Positions 45,901-55,229 of a stretch of DNA of 64,000 nt are shown here, in pieces. This stretch comes from Helicobacter_F equorum (GTDB lineage Bacteria; Campylobacterota; Campylobacteria; Campylobacterales; Helicobacteraceae): positions 1 to 64,000 of the forward strand of contig NZ_JBHRZM010000009.1 in the NCBI RefSeq assembly GCF_042649585.1, read 5' to 3'. The notes under the pieces were generated by a model. The model was not told where the DNA came from, made no database searches, and was given only the letters and a program-made list of their open reading frames with translations. Position numbers and translations under genes: made by a program. How positions within the stretch are numbered: position 1 is the stretch's first letter; each line of letters begins with the position of its first letter.

Positions 45901-46671
45901 ATGGATTTAACGACGATTATGGGTATGGTTTTGGCGGTTACAAGTATCTCCATTGGGGATATTTTGGAAGGTGGGAATCCACTGCATGTGATTCACTTAA
46001 GCTCCGTGATGATTGTGATCCCAACAGCAGCATTTTCGGCGATGACAGCCACACATGGTTCGTATATCAAGGGTGCTTATAAGGAATTAAAATTAGCATT
46101 TTTGAATACGGGAGTAAATCTCAACGAAACGATTCGGCAGCTTGTTGAGCTTTCTACAATGGCTCGTAAAGATGGGGTGCTTTCTTTGGAGGGTAAGGCA
46201 GCGCAGATAGAAGATGATTTTTTACGCAAGGCACTTGGTATGATTATCGATGGGCGTGATGCGCATGCCGTGCGTGAGGATATGGAGATTCAAATCGAGG
46301 TGCTAGAAGAATATTATCATGGTTGTGCGCATTATTGGGTTACAATGGGTGAAACTTGCCCTACATTTGGGCTTGTGGGTGCGGTTATGGGGCTTATGCT
46401 TGCACTCCAACTTCTTGATGATCCTAAGGCAATGGCGGCAGGGATTTCTGGAGCTTTTACCGCGACGGTTACAGGAATTTTTGGGGCTTATGCACTTTTT
46501 GGTCCATGGGGACATAAGATTATGGCAAAAAGTAAAGATATTGTGCAAGAAAAAACTTTGATCGTAGAGGGTGTAGTGAGTATCGCCAATGGTGATAATC
46601 CTCGAAACTTAGAGGAAAAACTCTTAGGATTCATTAAACCCGGTGAGCCAAAAATTTCACAATTTGAATAG
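45901..46671 (+). CDS. motA: flagellar motor stator protein MotA
   Basis: Stator subunit that couples proton flow to motor rotation. The 256-aa protein has four membrane segments: two near the N-terminus and two in the C-terminal half (PTFGLVGAVMGLMLAL; AAGISGAFTATVTGIFGAY). A cytoplasmic loop contains the conserved Arg/Glu region. MotB follows after 8 nt. A TATAAA -10-like box lies at 45879-45884. Confidence 0.95.
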   Translation: MDLTTIMGMVLAVTSISIGDILEGGNPLHVIHLSSVMIVIPTAAFSAMTATHGSYIKGAYKELKLAFLNTGVNLNETIRQLVELSTMARKDGVLSLEGKAAQIEDDFLRKALGMIIDGRDAHAVREDMEIQIEVLEEYYHGCAHYWVTMGETCPTFGLVGAVMGLMLALQLLDDPKAMAAGISGAFTATVTGIFGAYALFGPWGHKIMAKSKDIVQEKTLIVEGVVSIANGDNPRNLEEKLLGFIKPGEPKISQFE

Positions 46672-46679
46672 GAAGTAAT

Positions 46680-47432
46680 ATGGCAAAAAAGAAAAAGTGT
46701 CCTGAGTGTGCAGCTGGTGAAAAGTGGGCGGTGCCATACGCGGATTTTCTCTCCCTTTTGCTTGCACTTTTTATTGCATTGTGGGCGATTTCTTCTACAA
46801 GTCCTGAAAAGACAAAAGCGCTTAAAGAAGCTTTTATCACTATTTTTGATTATCCTATCACTATGCCTCTACCTTCGCCTGTAGATCAAGATTCTGGAAA
46901 TTATGAAGGAAATGATGCTGATGAAAACTCACTATCTTCTGGTCCTATTTCTGAACAAGGCATACCATCGGATATACAAGCTGATATTGGTGGTGTGCTA
47001 GAGCAGACAGATTCTGGGGCATTTTTGCGCTTACCTTCTCAAATTCTCTTTGAAGCAGGTGTAGCAGAGATTACTAATAGTGATAATTTTACTTACCTTG
47101 AGAGACTTGTAACAATCATTAAGGCATATCCGGAATATGTGCATTTAGATGTCCGTGGTTATACCGATGATAGCCCACTTCCTGTGGGATCACCCTACAA
47201 AGATCAATATGCTCTTTCAAGTGCTAGAGCTATTAATGTCATGAATGAACTTGTCCAAAAAGGCATACAGCCACATAGAATCTCTATCTCTGGATATGGA
47301 CCTTATGATCCTATCGTACCAAATGATACGCCACAAAATCGCACTAGAAATAATCGTGTGGAGATATTTTTCTTTGTGAGCAAGAATAATGCATCAAAGA
47401 TTCAATCACTGCTAGAAAAACAAAATCAATAA
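46680..47432 (+). CDS. motB: flagellar motor stator protein MotB
   Basis: Partner of MotA that anchors the stator to peptidoglycan. The 250-aa protein has one membrane helix with the proton-binding Asp (VPYADFLSLLLALFIALWA, near residue 22), a plug/linker, and a C-terminal OmpA-like domain (about 120-245; VRGYTDDSP, LSSARAINVMNEL, NRTRNNRVEIFF). Its stop codon lies within the left arm of a perfect 16-bp terminator hairpin. Confidence 0.96.
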   Translation: MAKKKKCPECAAGEKWAVPYADFLSLLLALFIALWAISSTSPEKTKALKEAFITIFDYPITMPLPSPVDQDSGNYEGNDADENSLSSGPISEQGIPSDIQADIGGVLEQTDSGAFLRLPSQILFEAGVAEITNSDNFTYLERLVTIIKAYPEYVHLDVRGYTDDSPLPVGSPYKDQYALSSARAINVMNELVQKGIQPHRISISGYGPYDPIVPNDTPQNRTRNNRVEIFFFVSKNNASKIQSLLEKQNQ

Positions 47433-47453
47433 GATTAAATCTTATTGATTTTG
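47421..47453. terminator. bidirectional terminator between motB and kefB-type gene
   Basis: A perfect inverted repeat: 47421-47436 (CAAAATCAATAAGATT) pairs with 47438-47453 around one base, so the apex must open slightly. A5 precedes and TTTTG follows, suiting both the motAB transcript and, less strongly, the convergent antiporter transcript. The motB TAA (47430-47432) is inside the stem. Confidence 0.75.
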
Positions 47454-47505
47454 TTACAAGTGTAACTTCTTATAAATCCTTTATGATATGAATATTATTG
47501 ATCTT

Positions 47506-49197
47506 CTATTGATCTTCTTGGGCGATAGCAATGCACACGATCATATTTGCAATTTCTGATGGTTCATCGATCACGGCACTAAAATCCAACCAATTGATAC
47601 CATCTTTTTTGCCCTGTGCATTCATGCGAGTAAAAATCTTACAAACTGGGGCAAGAGTTCGAATCTTGTCATAAATACTACGCGTTTCATATACAGAATC
47701 TATTGCAATTATGACTCCTGCGCATTCTTGGAGTCCTATTTGGTGGAAAATATTGCCATATAAGAGATTTGCAAAAATCACATTATCGCCCTTATCCAAT
47801 CCGCTACGCACATTTGTAGGATTATTGTCTATGGCAACATATTCTTTGCCATGTTCTTGAAGTTTTTTGACTATTTCTTGACCTATATTTCCATAACCAC
47901 ACACAATGTAGTGATTGCGTAAATCTGTCGTGGTAGATGGTAAATCTTGTTGAGTAGGTTCTGTGAGGATATGAAGTTTTGTGAGAATAAAGTCTGTAAG
48001 ATTTTCTAGTTTTTCTAGAATAAATGGTGTGGCAACCATTGAAAAAATCACCATGAGCGTAAGGAACTGGTAAATTTCTTCTGGTGTGATACTCTCAAGG
48101 AAACCTTGTGGCAAAATGTATTGTATAAATCCACCTTCTGGTTTGAGGTTAAGGACTTGGCGAGAGCTCGCAATAAGAAATATAGCAAAGGAGAACTCTC
48201 CGATTTGTGAGAGAGAAAGGGCTGTTTTTAGAGCTATTCTATCACCACAAAAGAAGCGCAAAAAAGCATACACAACAAGTGTTTTACCAAGTATTGTGCA
48301 AACAATGAGGATAGCAATTGGAAAAAAATAGTGCATTAAGAAATCTAGCTTTACCTGCATACCAATGGTGATAAAAAACACACCAAGTAAAATATCGCGG
48401 AAATTTACCAATACAGATTCTACTTGATAGCGATACGGAGTATTTGAGATAATCATACCTGCCAAAAATGCTCCGAGTGAGGCTGAAAATCCTGAATGAC
48501 TACTAATAAGTGAAGAGCCTAGCACGATGAGTAGCACGGCGGCGACAAAAATTTCATCGGTATTCATACCAGCTGTGAAGCGTAAGATTTTTTTTGCAAG
48601 GTATTTGCCGGGAAAAAAGAGCACAAATAGCAAAATTACAATAGAGATAAAGGTATTTAGTAACATTTCAGAAAGCACGAGATCTTTGTTACTCATCATC
48701 GCAATCATCAGTAAGATAGGAATAACAGCAATATCTTGCATAATCAAGATTCCCACAGAACTTTTTCCATACCCTGTTTCTAGTTGCCGTGAATCTTTGA
48801 GATATTTAAGAACAATTGCAGTTGATGAGAGGCTAAGCGCACTTGCTATGATGAGCGAGGTATGAAGTCCAAAACCAAAGAAATAATAATTGCCTACAAA
48901 AAACAATACCATACTAAGCACAAGCTGCATACTCCCAAAAAATACAACTTCTTGTTTCATTTGACGCATTTTATTAAAACTAAACTCAACACCAATAAGG
49001 AACATCAAAAAGACAATTCCATATTCTGCAACATCTCGTAAATGTCCTGTGTCTTCGGAGTTTAGGCGCACAAAATGCGAAACAACTACACCTGTAACAA
49101 TATAACCAAGAAGCACAGGGATTTTGAGCTTACTAAAAACAATGCCAAATACTACACTTAGTGCAAGTGCAAGAGTAATGGTAGTAACTAAATCCAT
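47506..49197 (-). CDS. CPA2-family K+/H+ antiporter with TrkA-N domain (KefB-like)
   Basis: A 563-aa monovalent cation:proton antiporter. The first ~390 residues form 12-13 hydrophobic segments (GYIVTGVVVSHFV; SVGILIMQDIAVIPILLMIAM; AFLAGMIISNTPYRYQVE), followed by a RCK/TrkA-N nucleotide-binding domain (HYIVCGYGNIGQEIVKKL, about 430-550). Matches the glutathione-gated-type efflux group but may be a simple K+/H+ antiporter. Monocistronic, convergent with motB. Confidence 0.88.
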   Translation of the reverse strand: MDLVTTITLALALSVVFGIVFSKLKIPVLLGYIVTGVVVSHFVRLNSEDTGHLRDVAEYGIVFLMFLIGVEFSFNKMRQMKQEVVFFGSMQLVLSMVLFFVGNYYFFGFGLHTSLIIASALSLSSTAIVLKYLKDSRQLETGYGKSSVGILIMQDIAVIPILLMIAMMSNKDLVLSEMLLNTFISIVILLFVLFFPGKYLAKKILRFTAGMNTDEIFVAAVLLIVLGSSLISSHSGFSASLGAFLAGMIISNTPYRYQVESVLVNFRDILLGVFFITIGMQVKLDFLMHYFFPIAILIVCTILGKTLVVYAFLRFFCGDRIALKTALSLSQIGEFSFAIFLIASSRQVLNLKPEGGFIQYILPQGFLESITPEEIYQFLTLMVIFSMVATPFILEKLENLTDFILTKLHILTEPTQQDLPSTTTDLRNHYIVCGYGNIGQEIVKKLQEHGKEYVAIDNNPTNVRSGLDKGDNVIFANLLYGNIFHQIGLQECAGVIIAIDSVYETRSIYDKIRTLAPVCKIFTRMNAQGKKDGINWLDFSAVIDEPSEIANMIVCIAIAQEDQ

Positions 49198-49212
49198 AAT
49201 TTTCCTTTGATT

Positions 49213-49953
49213 TTATATACAAACATCGTGACTATGCACTTTGATACTAAAGGTTTTTGCCCATTGATAGATGGCTTGTAATTCTTTGGTGTTGTCTTGC
49301 TGATTTGGGGAATTATGTGTAAAAAGTGGTGGCAAGACATTCACATCACCTTTGTAATCAATTTTTGCTTGAATGAGTAAAAGTGTAGCAGATTTTTGAC
49401 TTAAAGGATAGACAAACTGCATATTTTGTAAAAAAAATCCTGCATTTCTTAGGGCGAATAAGAAATTATACGATTCACGTGCATCATAACACATGAGCAA
49501 ATTTCCTCTTGGTTTGAGCAAACGCTTGATATATTTGGTGAGTTTATCAAGTGGCATAGAATCTTGCACCCGTGCGATATTTTTTCGTGCATTTGGGCTT
49601 TTTATGATATTGGCATTATAAAATGGCGGATTTGAGATAATGACATCAAAGAGTCCTTGGGCTTGAAAATCAAAAATGTTTTTATTGTGGATAATCGCTT
49701 CTTTGGCAAAATCTGTGTTGTGTGCATTGATTTGTGCGAGTGCACAAGTTTTTGAATCTAGCTCAACCATTTCTAAGCGAAGTGGTATTTCTCGCGCACA
49801 CAAAAGTCCGATGATACCACTTCCTGCACCAATGTCTAGGACTCGATTATGAGGCTTGAGAAAGTCTTTGGCAAAATGTGCAAGGATAAGACTATCGGTG
49901 TTGTAACAATATCCATCGCTAAATTGATAAATGGCTAAGGGTTTTTGAACCAT
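49213..49953 (-). CDS. TrmN6-like (YfiC family) tRNA adenine-N6 methyltransferase
   Basis: A 246-aa SAM methyltransferase with motif I VLDIGAGSGIIGLLCA and the N6-adenine motif IISNPPFYN. Layout (starting with a YQFSDGYCYNTDSLILAHF segment) is that of tRNA1(Val) A37 N6-methyltransferases. Overlaps the ribD 3' end by 19 nt, last of the rnc-aroC-gltX-rbfA-rimP-ribD series on this strand. RNA target inferred from family. Confidence 0.85.
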   Translation of the reverse strand: MVQKPLAIYQFSDGYCYNTDSLILAHFAKDFLKPHNRVLDIGAGSGIIGLLCAREIPLRLEMVELDSKTCALAQINAHNTDFAKEAIIHNKNIFDFQAQGLFDVIISNPPFYNANIIKSPNARKNIARVQDSMPLDKLTKYIKRLLKPRGNLLMCYDARESYNFLFALRNAGFFLQNMQFVYPLSQKSATLLLIQAKIDYKGDVNVLPPLFTHNSPNQQDNTKELQAIYQWAKTFSIKVHSHDVCI

Positions 49954-51011
49954 AGACTGATATCCCCTGTGTGTGAAGTAGCGTGTAAAAGATCTAATGT
50001 GTATAATGCATCGTGTGTTGTGTTTGATGAAGCGTGTAGGAAGGCATTTGGATAGAAATTTGGCGCGATATGCAATAGCACCATATCTATATCTTGTTGT
50101 AGAGTGGCTAGTAGCCCAAAACCACCTTCAATGATACAAAAGCCTCTGTGTGTGTCTAGCGAATCTGGACTATGGCAGATTTTTGCAGGGCGTGAAGTAA
50201 AATGTGGATTGATTGTTGGTGTAAGTGTAGATCGCGTCAGAATCTCGACATTTGGTGTATGTGTGGCATCATACGGTGGTGTGGCAAAGCGAGAATCTAG
50301 GCGTGGCATGTCGGTGCGAAAGGTTTCTCCAGAGATAATAATTGTATCGCTTACGGAGCGTTGGTTATGTGTAAAAATTTGCGTGGCTTTTTGTGAAATT
50401 TGTCCGCTTGTGTAGTCGCCATTTATACGCATAGCAAGTTTAAAAAGCCTAAAATATCCATTATTTTGCCAACATACAAAAGGATATAGCAAAGCTTGTG
50501 CTTCTTCTTTACAGATTCCACGCACGACTTCTATGCCAGCTTGTTGCAGGGTTTTTGTGCCACCACTTGCTTGTGTATGTGGATCGCTAGTGCCTATAAC
50601 AACGCGTTTTGGACGCATAGCCTTGGTGAGTTCGACACAAGGAGGCGTTTTGCCAAAATGTGTGCAAGGTTCTAGAGTTACATATAGTGTGTAGTTTTGA
50701 AACAAGCCTTGCGCATTTTGGATAAGGAATGTATGGAGTGCTTCACTTTGTTGTGTAAGTGGTAAGCTAAGAAGTGAATCTAAGTGTGCGATGAGGTCTA
50801 GTTTTCCTTGGTGTGTAAAAAGTTTGTGCGCACCATAGGCAAAAGCTAAAACTTCTGCGTGTGGCGCTCCCGCTTTTTGGTGTGCTTGGAGGCTTATGAT
50901 TCCATATTGTGGTGCATACAGCAATGCACCCACGCTAGGGTTTGGTAGTGCTAGGGTTTGGTATTCCCACGCTTTGTTGATAGCACATTGCAGCAATAGA
51001 GTATCAAGCAT
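49935..51011 (-). CDS. ribD: bifunctional riboflavin deaminase/reductase RibD
   Basis: Second and third steps of riboflavin synthesis. The deaminase domain (about 1-145) has zinc ligands His in APHAEVLAF and Cys in LEPCTHFGKTPPCVE. The reductase domain (about 165-358) begins with YFRLFKLAMRINGDYTSG. At 358 aa it is a normal length; the reductase half is somewhat divergent. Overlaps rimP by 8 nt. Confidence 0.93.
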   Translation of the reverse strand: MLDTLLLQCAINKAWEYQTLALPNPSVGALLYAPQYGIISLQAHQKAGAPHAEVLAFAYGAHKLFTHQGKLDLIAHLDSLLSLPLTQQSEALHTFLIQNAQGLFQNYTLYVTLEPCTHFGKTPPCVELTKAMRPKRVVIGTSDPHTQASGGTKTLQQAGIEVVRGICKEEAQALLYPFVCWQNNGYFRLFKLAMRINGDYTSGQISQKATQIFTHNQRSVSDTIIISGETFRTDMPRLDSRFATPPYDATHTPNVEILTRSTLTPTINPHFTSRPAKICHSPDSLDTHRGFCIIEGGFGLLATLQQDIDMVLLHIAPNFYPNAFLHASSNTTHDALYTLDLLHATSHTGDISLWFKNP

Positions 51012-51462
51012 TGAATCTAAAAAGAGTTTTGACTTTTTTTATTTCAGCAAAAGGAATGTTTGGTGCGTTTTCTAGGCTGATACTTTCTTCATCACACGCA
51101 CATAAAATCCCTTCAATCACACTTTTGTCTTTGAGAGTTACACATATTTCCTCGCCTATACTTAGGGTGAAATGTTGTGGTTTTTTGAGTGTGCGCTCTA
51201 ATCCCGGTGAGCTAACTTCTAAATGATAGGCTTGAGATTGCGTAAGGGCAACATCAAGAAGCGGAGAGAGTGCAGTGCTAAAAAGTGCACATTCATCAAG
51301 TGTGATATGAGGACGCAAGGCTTTAGAATCATCATAGGGCTTGGTGAGTGAAACGCGCAAGATATTTTGTTCATTTTCTTTAACCCACGCAATATCATAT
51401 AGCACAAAACCCATGGATTGTGCAAGTTTAGAGATTTGGATTTCTAGGGAAGATTCAATCAT
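51004..51462 (-). CDS. rimP: ribosome maturation factor RimP
   Basis: Needed for 30S subunit maturation. The start I chose, ATG 51462, has AAAGGAG five bases upstream and gives 152 aa, beginning IESSLEIQISKLAQSMGF; a longer open frame upstream lies within rbfA. VSSPGLERTLKKPQHF is the diagnostic RimP motif. Overlaps rbfA by 8 nt and ribD by 8 nt. Confidence 0.94.
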   Translation of the reverse strand: MIESSLEIQISKLAQSMGFVLYDIAWVKENEQNILRVSLTKPYDDSKALRPHITLDECALFSTALSPLLDVALTQSQAYHLEVSSPGLERTLKKPQHFTLSIGEEICVTLKDKSVIEGILCACDEESISLENAPNIPFAEIKKVKTLFRFNA

Positions 51463-51817
51463 TACCACTCCTTTGGTTTTTGATTTGTTCAAAGAGTGCA
51501 TCAAGACTTTTACTTGTATTGAGTTCATCATCAAACACAAAGCTAAAATCAGGGCATTTAAACCAATCTGTCGCACTTAGGACATATTCACGCAAGATAG
51601 ATTTTGCTCTATTGAGGTGCGTGAGAATCTTATTTTGTTGATCTTTGTCAAATCCGCTAGATTCTATAAAAACTTTTGCATGATATTTGCCTTTAGAGCA
51701 GAGGACTTTGGTAACGCTTAATGAGTGAAGCAAGGGATCATGCAATTCGCTAAGTGCCGTGGTTAGCACTTCTTGTAAAAGTGCTTGGGTTTTTTGAATC
51801 TTGATAGTCTTATCCAT
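51455..51817 (-). CDS. rbfA: 30S ribosome-binding factor A
   Basis: Assists late 16S rRNA 5'-end maturation. I chose ATG 51817, giving 120 aa (DKTIKIQKTQALLQEVL), because AGGTG lies upstream and the open frame before it is the gltX end region. KH-type fold with the family motif LRREL-like segment replaced by SILREYVLSATDWFKCPDFSFVFD. Sits between gltX (8-nt gap) and rimP. Confidence 0.88.
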   Translation of the reverse strand: MDKTIKIQKTQALLQEVLTTALSELHDPLLHSLSVTKVLCSKGKYHAKVFIESSGFDKDQQNKILTHLNRAKSILREYVLSATDWFKCPDFSFVFDDELNTSKSLDALFEQIKNQRSGND

Positions 51818-51825
51818 ACAGGCAC

Positions 51826-53238
51826 CTATTGATGTGAATTTAGCAAGGTGTGCAAACGCTTTGTACATTCTTGCACCCCTAAGACAAAAATCGCTACTCC
51901 CATAGCGATACCACCACCTTTGCCCAAAATACCTAATCGCAAAAGTGGCATAATTTGCCCAATTTTGAGTTGGTGCGTATCGCCAAAAGCATGTAAGGCA
52001 GATTCTATATCGCTAGGACTATCTGCACAAAGCGTAGGGAGAAAAGCACAGAGTTTTTGAATAATCCCTTTGCCTTGTGAATCTAATTTTTTTAGCAATT
52101 TAAGATCATAGATGGTGGGTGCTTTGAGGATTTCATTGTACTGGGTGGCAAATTCTACTAGTGTTTTGCTTCGATCTTTGAGTTCTCCAAAAAGTGAATC
52201 TAGGGCTTGTGGGGTTGCATTGATACCCTCATATGTTTCCAAACTTTGCACACCAAAATCCTTTAGGAGTTCTACAAGTTTAGCATTTGGTGTTTGCTTG
52301 ATGTAGTGTTGGTTAAGCCATAAGAGTTTTTCTTGATTATAGCTTGAGGGGGCCGTATTAAGTGTGTAGGGATCAAAGATTTCTAAAAGCCTTGAGAGTG
52401 AAAAAATCTCTTCATCACCATAGCTCCATCCAAGTCGCACAAGAAAATTTAGTAATGCTTCTGGGAGATAGCCCATTTTTTGATAATCCATAACCCCCAT
52501 AGCACCATCGCGTTTGCTAAGTTTTTTCCCCTCTAGACTTAAAATCATAGGCACATGAAAAAATTTTGGAATCTCAAAGTCCAAAGCCTGATATACAATA
52601 ATTTGCTTAGGTGTATTGCTTATGTGATCATCACCACGTATGACATCACTAACCCCCATAAGTGCATCATCAATTGCCACCACAAAATTATATGTAGGAG
52701 TACCATCGGCTCTAGCAATGACAAAGTCATCAAGCTCTTTGGCATGCACGCTTATGACACCTTTTACACCATCATGAAATTCTATTGTGCCATCTAATGG
52801 TGCTTTAATCCGCACTACAGGTGTAATTCCCTCTGGCGGTGTGCCTTTAAAATCACGATAGCGATTGTCATATTTCCATACCTTGCCTTGTGCTTGTGCT
52901 TCTTCCCGCTTGGTGTCTAATTCCTCTTTACTCATATAGCAATAATACGCTTTGCCATCATCTAGGAGTTTTTGAATATATTCTGTGTATATATCAAAGC
53001 GTTTGCTTTGGTAAAAAACCTCTCGATCATAGCTTAATCCCACCCACTCAAAAGATTGGATAATTGCTTGTGTTGCTTGTTGGGAATTGCGCGCCATGTC
53101 TGTATCTTCGATACGGAGTAAAAATTCGCCATTGTGTCTTTTGGCATAGAGATAATTAAAAAGTGCTGTGCGTAAGCCTCCTATGTGTAAATAGCCTGTT
53201 GGAGAAGGTGCAAAACGCGTAATGATTTTTCGTGCCAT
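51826..53238 (-). CDS. gltX: glutamyl-tRNA synthetase
   Basis: Charges tRNA(Glu), and in this group often tRNA(Gln) with Glu for GatCAB. HIGH-type motif SPTGYLHIGGLRTALFN and KMSKS-type motif KKLSKRDGA are present. ATG 53238 chosen: it is six bases from AAAGGA and overlaps the aroC stop (TAATG); an ATG two codons upstream directly abuts the ribosome site. About 470 aa. Helicobacter often has two GltX copies; only one lies in this window. Confidence 0.95.
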   Translation of the reverse strand: MARKIITRFAPSPTGYLHIGGLRTALFNYLYAKRHNGEFLLRIEDTDMARNSQQATQAIIQSFEWVGLSYDREVFYQSKRFDIYTEYIQKLLDDGKAYYCYMSKEELDTKREEAQAQGKVWKYDNRYRDFKGTPPEGITPVVRIKAPLDGTIEFHDGVKGVISVHAKELDDFVIARADGTPTYNFVVAIDDALMGVSDVIRGDDHISNTPKQIIVYQALDFEIPKFFHVPMILSLEGKKLSKRDGAMGVMDYQKMGYLPEALLNFLVRLGWSYGDEEIFSLSRLLEIFDPYTLNTAPSSYNQEKLLWLNQHYIKQTPNAKLVELLKDFGVQSLETYEGINATPQALDSLFGELKDRSKTLVEFATQYNEILKAPTIYDLKLLKKLDSQGKGIIQKLCAFLPTLCADSPSDIESALHAFGDTHQLKIGQIMPLLRLGILGKGGGIAMGVAIFVLGVQECTKRLHTLLNSHQ

Positions 53239-54344
53239 TAACATTCCTTTGAGATTCTAGTATAGAGCTTGTGTAAATTTGCCATTGTGCTAGTGGCATT
53301 GGCAAGTAGCATATCAGCAAGGATTATAGCAAGTTGTGCTTGTGCGACTATGCTCCCACGCACCGCGATACAAGGATCATGACGTCCTTTGATTTGGGAT
53401 CGCACGACATTACCATATATATCTTGTGTATCTTGAGGGATAAAAATACTTGGAGTAGGTTTAAAATGCACTTTTATTATAATCTCTTCGCCATTGCTTA
53501 TGCCACCAAGTATGCCACCGCTATGATTACTCATAAATCCTTTATTGTCCATACAATCGTTATTTTGTGAGCCTTTGAGTTTGGAAGCATTGCACCCTTC
53601 GCCGATTTCTACAGCTTTGACACCATTTAAGCCAAGCATTTGTGCGCCTATGTGTGAATCTAGTTTATCATAGAGTGGCTCTCCTAATCCCACAGGCACA
53701 CCAAATGCTTTAATAAGTGCCACGCCACCGACACTATCGTGTGTATTTTTGGCTTCTAAAATGGCTTGTTTTTGTGAATATTCTAGTGTTGTATCTAGGG
53801 CAAAAATTTCAGAATCTAAGGCTTTTTGGCATTCTAGCAGACTAAAGTCTGTGCGCATAGATTCTATTTCACCAATACCGATAATGCCACCGCCTACCAC
53901 AATACCAAATTCTTTGAGGAGAAGTTTTGCGATTGCGCCACTAGCCACTCTAGCCGCACTTTCACGAGCCGAACTTCTGCCACCACCTCTATAATCGCGT
54001 ATGCCATATTTATGAAAATATGTAAAATCCGCGTGGGCTGGACGAAAAATATCTTTAATATTGTTATAATCCTTGCTTTTATTGGCAAGGTTTGGGATAA
54101 AAAGTGTAATAGGCGCACCTGTGCTTTTGCCCTCAAACATACCGCTTAAGATTTCTATCTCATCTGGTTCTTTGCGTTGCGTGGCATAGAGTGTTCTTCC
54201 GCCTTGTCGCAAACGCATTTCTTCTCGCATAAATTCTTCATCAATTTCTAATCCTGCAGGGATTCCATCTATCACGCACCCTATGCCTCTGCCGTGAGAT
54301 TCTCCAAATGTGCTAATGCGTAGTCTATTGCCAAATGTATTCAT
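53238..54344 (-). CDS. aroC: chorismate synthase
   Basis: FMN-dependent last step of the shikimate pathway. About 368 aa with signatures GESHGRGIGCVIDGIPAG, YRGGGRSSARESAARVA and GRHDPCIAVRG. ATG 54344 chosen (AAGAG upstream, ATGA overlap with the rnc stop); a GTG two codons earlier is possible. Followed by gltX with one-base overlap. Confidence 0.96.
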   Translation of the reverse strand: MNTFGNRLRISTFGESHGRGIGCVIDGIPAGLEIDEEFMREEMRLRQGGRTLYATQRKEPDEIEILSGMFEGKSTGAPITLFIPNLANKSKDYNNIKDIFRPAHADFTYFHKYGIRDYRGGGRSSARESAARVASGAIAKLLLKEFGIVVGGGIIGIGEIESMRTDFSLLECQKALDSEIFALDTTLEYSQKQAILEAKNTHDSVGGVALIKAFGVPVGLGEPLYDKLDSHIGAQMLGLNGVKAVEIGEGCNASKLKGSQNNDCMDNKGFMSNHSGGILGGISNGEEIIIKVHFKPTPSIFIPQDTQDIYGNVVRSQIKGRHDPCIAVRGSIVAQAQLAIILADMLLANATSTMANLHKLYTRISKEC

Positions 54345-55030
54345 ACACACTCTTTTTGTAAAATTTCATAGGCAATTTGAGCACATTTTTGTTGCGCGTT
54401 TTTTTTGGAATTCCCTGTGCAGCGAGCATATTCTTTGTCATTAATAAATACTGCTATTGTAAAAGATTTTTGGTGATCAGGTCCACTTTCTGTGATAAGT
54501 TCATAGCGTGGGATTTGAGAAAATTGCGCTTGTGTGAGTTCTTGGAGAGAGGTTTTAAAGTCGCTTGAAAGTCCAAAATCGATTGTATGGTAGTTAGATT
54601 CTAAAAGTGCGTGTGTGATGCGTGATGCTTCTTGTATGCCAGATTCTAGATACACTGCGCCTATGAGTGCTTCAAAAGTATTAGAAAGAATTGAGGGCTT
54701 AGATCGTCCATTGTTGTGTTCTTCGCTTGAGGAAATAAAAATATATTTGCCTAAATCAAGGGCTAGGGCAAGTTTGTTAAACCCTTGTTCATTGACAATA
54801 CAGGCGCGGAGCTTAGAGAGATCACCCTCGCTAAGTTTGGGGAATTTTTTAAACAAATATTCTCCCACAACTAAATCAAGCACTGCATCGCCCAAAAATT
54901 CTAATCGTTCGTTATGTGTTTGTTTCTTGTAACTGCGATGTGTGAGGGCTTGAGTAAGGAGTTTTTGATCTTTGAAATGGTATTGAATTTTTTGCTCTAA
55001 TTCATTAAACGCACTATGGGATTTGTTCAT
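54341..55030 (-). CDS. rnc: ribonuclease III
   Basis: Cuts double-stranded RNA, including rRNA precursors. The 229-aa protein has the signature HNERLEFLGDAVLDLVVGEYLF (about 40-61) with acidic metal ligands, a second acidic site in NTFEALIGAVYLESG, and a C-terminal dsRNA-binding domain (about 158-226). Overlaps aroC by 4 nt. Own promoter upstream. Confidence 0.96.
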   Translation of the reverse strand: MNKSHSAFNELEQKIQYHFKDQKLLTQALTHRSYKKQTHNERLEFLGDAVLDLVVGEYLFKKFPKLSEGDLSKLRACIVNEQGFNKLALALDLGKYIFISSSEEHNNGRSKPSILSNTFEALIGAVYLESGIQEASRITHALLESNYHTIDFGLSSDFKTSLQELTQAQFSQIPRYELITESGPDHQKSFTIAVFINDKEYARCTGNSKKNAQQKCAQIAYEILQKECV

Positions 55031-55066
55031 AATTTTTGTTGCCTTTGCTAACTTTAAAAGTCTAGT

Positions 55067-55072
55067 ATTGTA
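55067..55072 (-). promoter_or_regulatory. -10 element of rnc operon
   Basis: TACAAT on the minus strand, 37 bases before the rnc start codon, preceded by AT-rich sequence including an A8/T8 run at 55086-55093. Confidence 0.5.
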
Positions 55073-55229
55073 GCAAAAATGATATAAAAAAAATAAAATG
55101 TGGTTTGAGAAAATCTCTTAGAATCCGAAATTATGGTTTTATTTGTGAGTAAGAGTGCATAAAATGATGGCAAAAGGTATACATTTTGTATGGAGTAAAA
55201 CAAAAAATGTATCAACAAAAGGGTAGGGT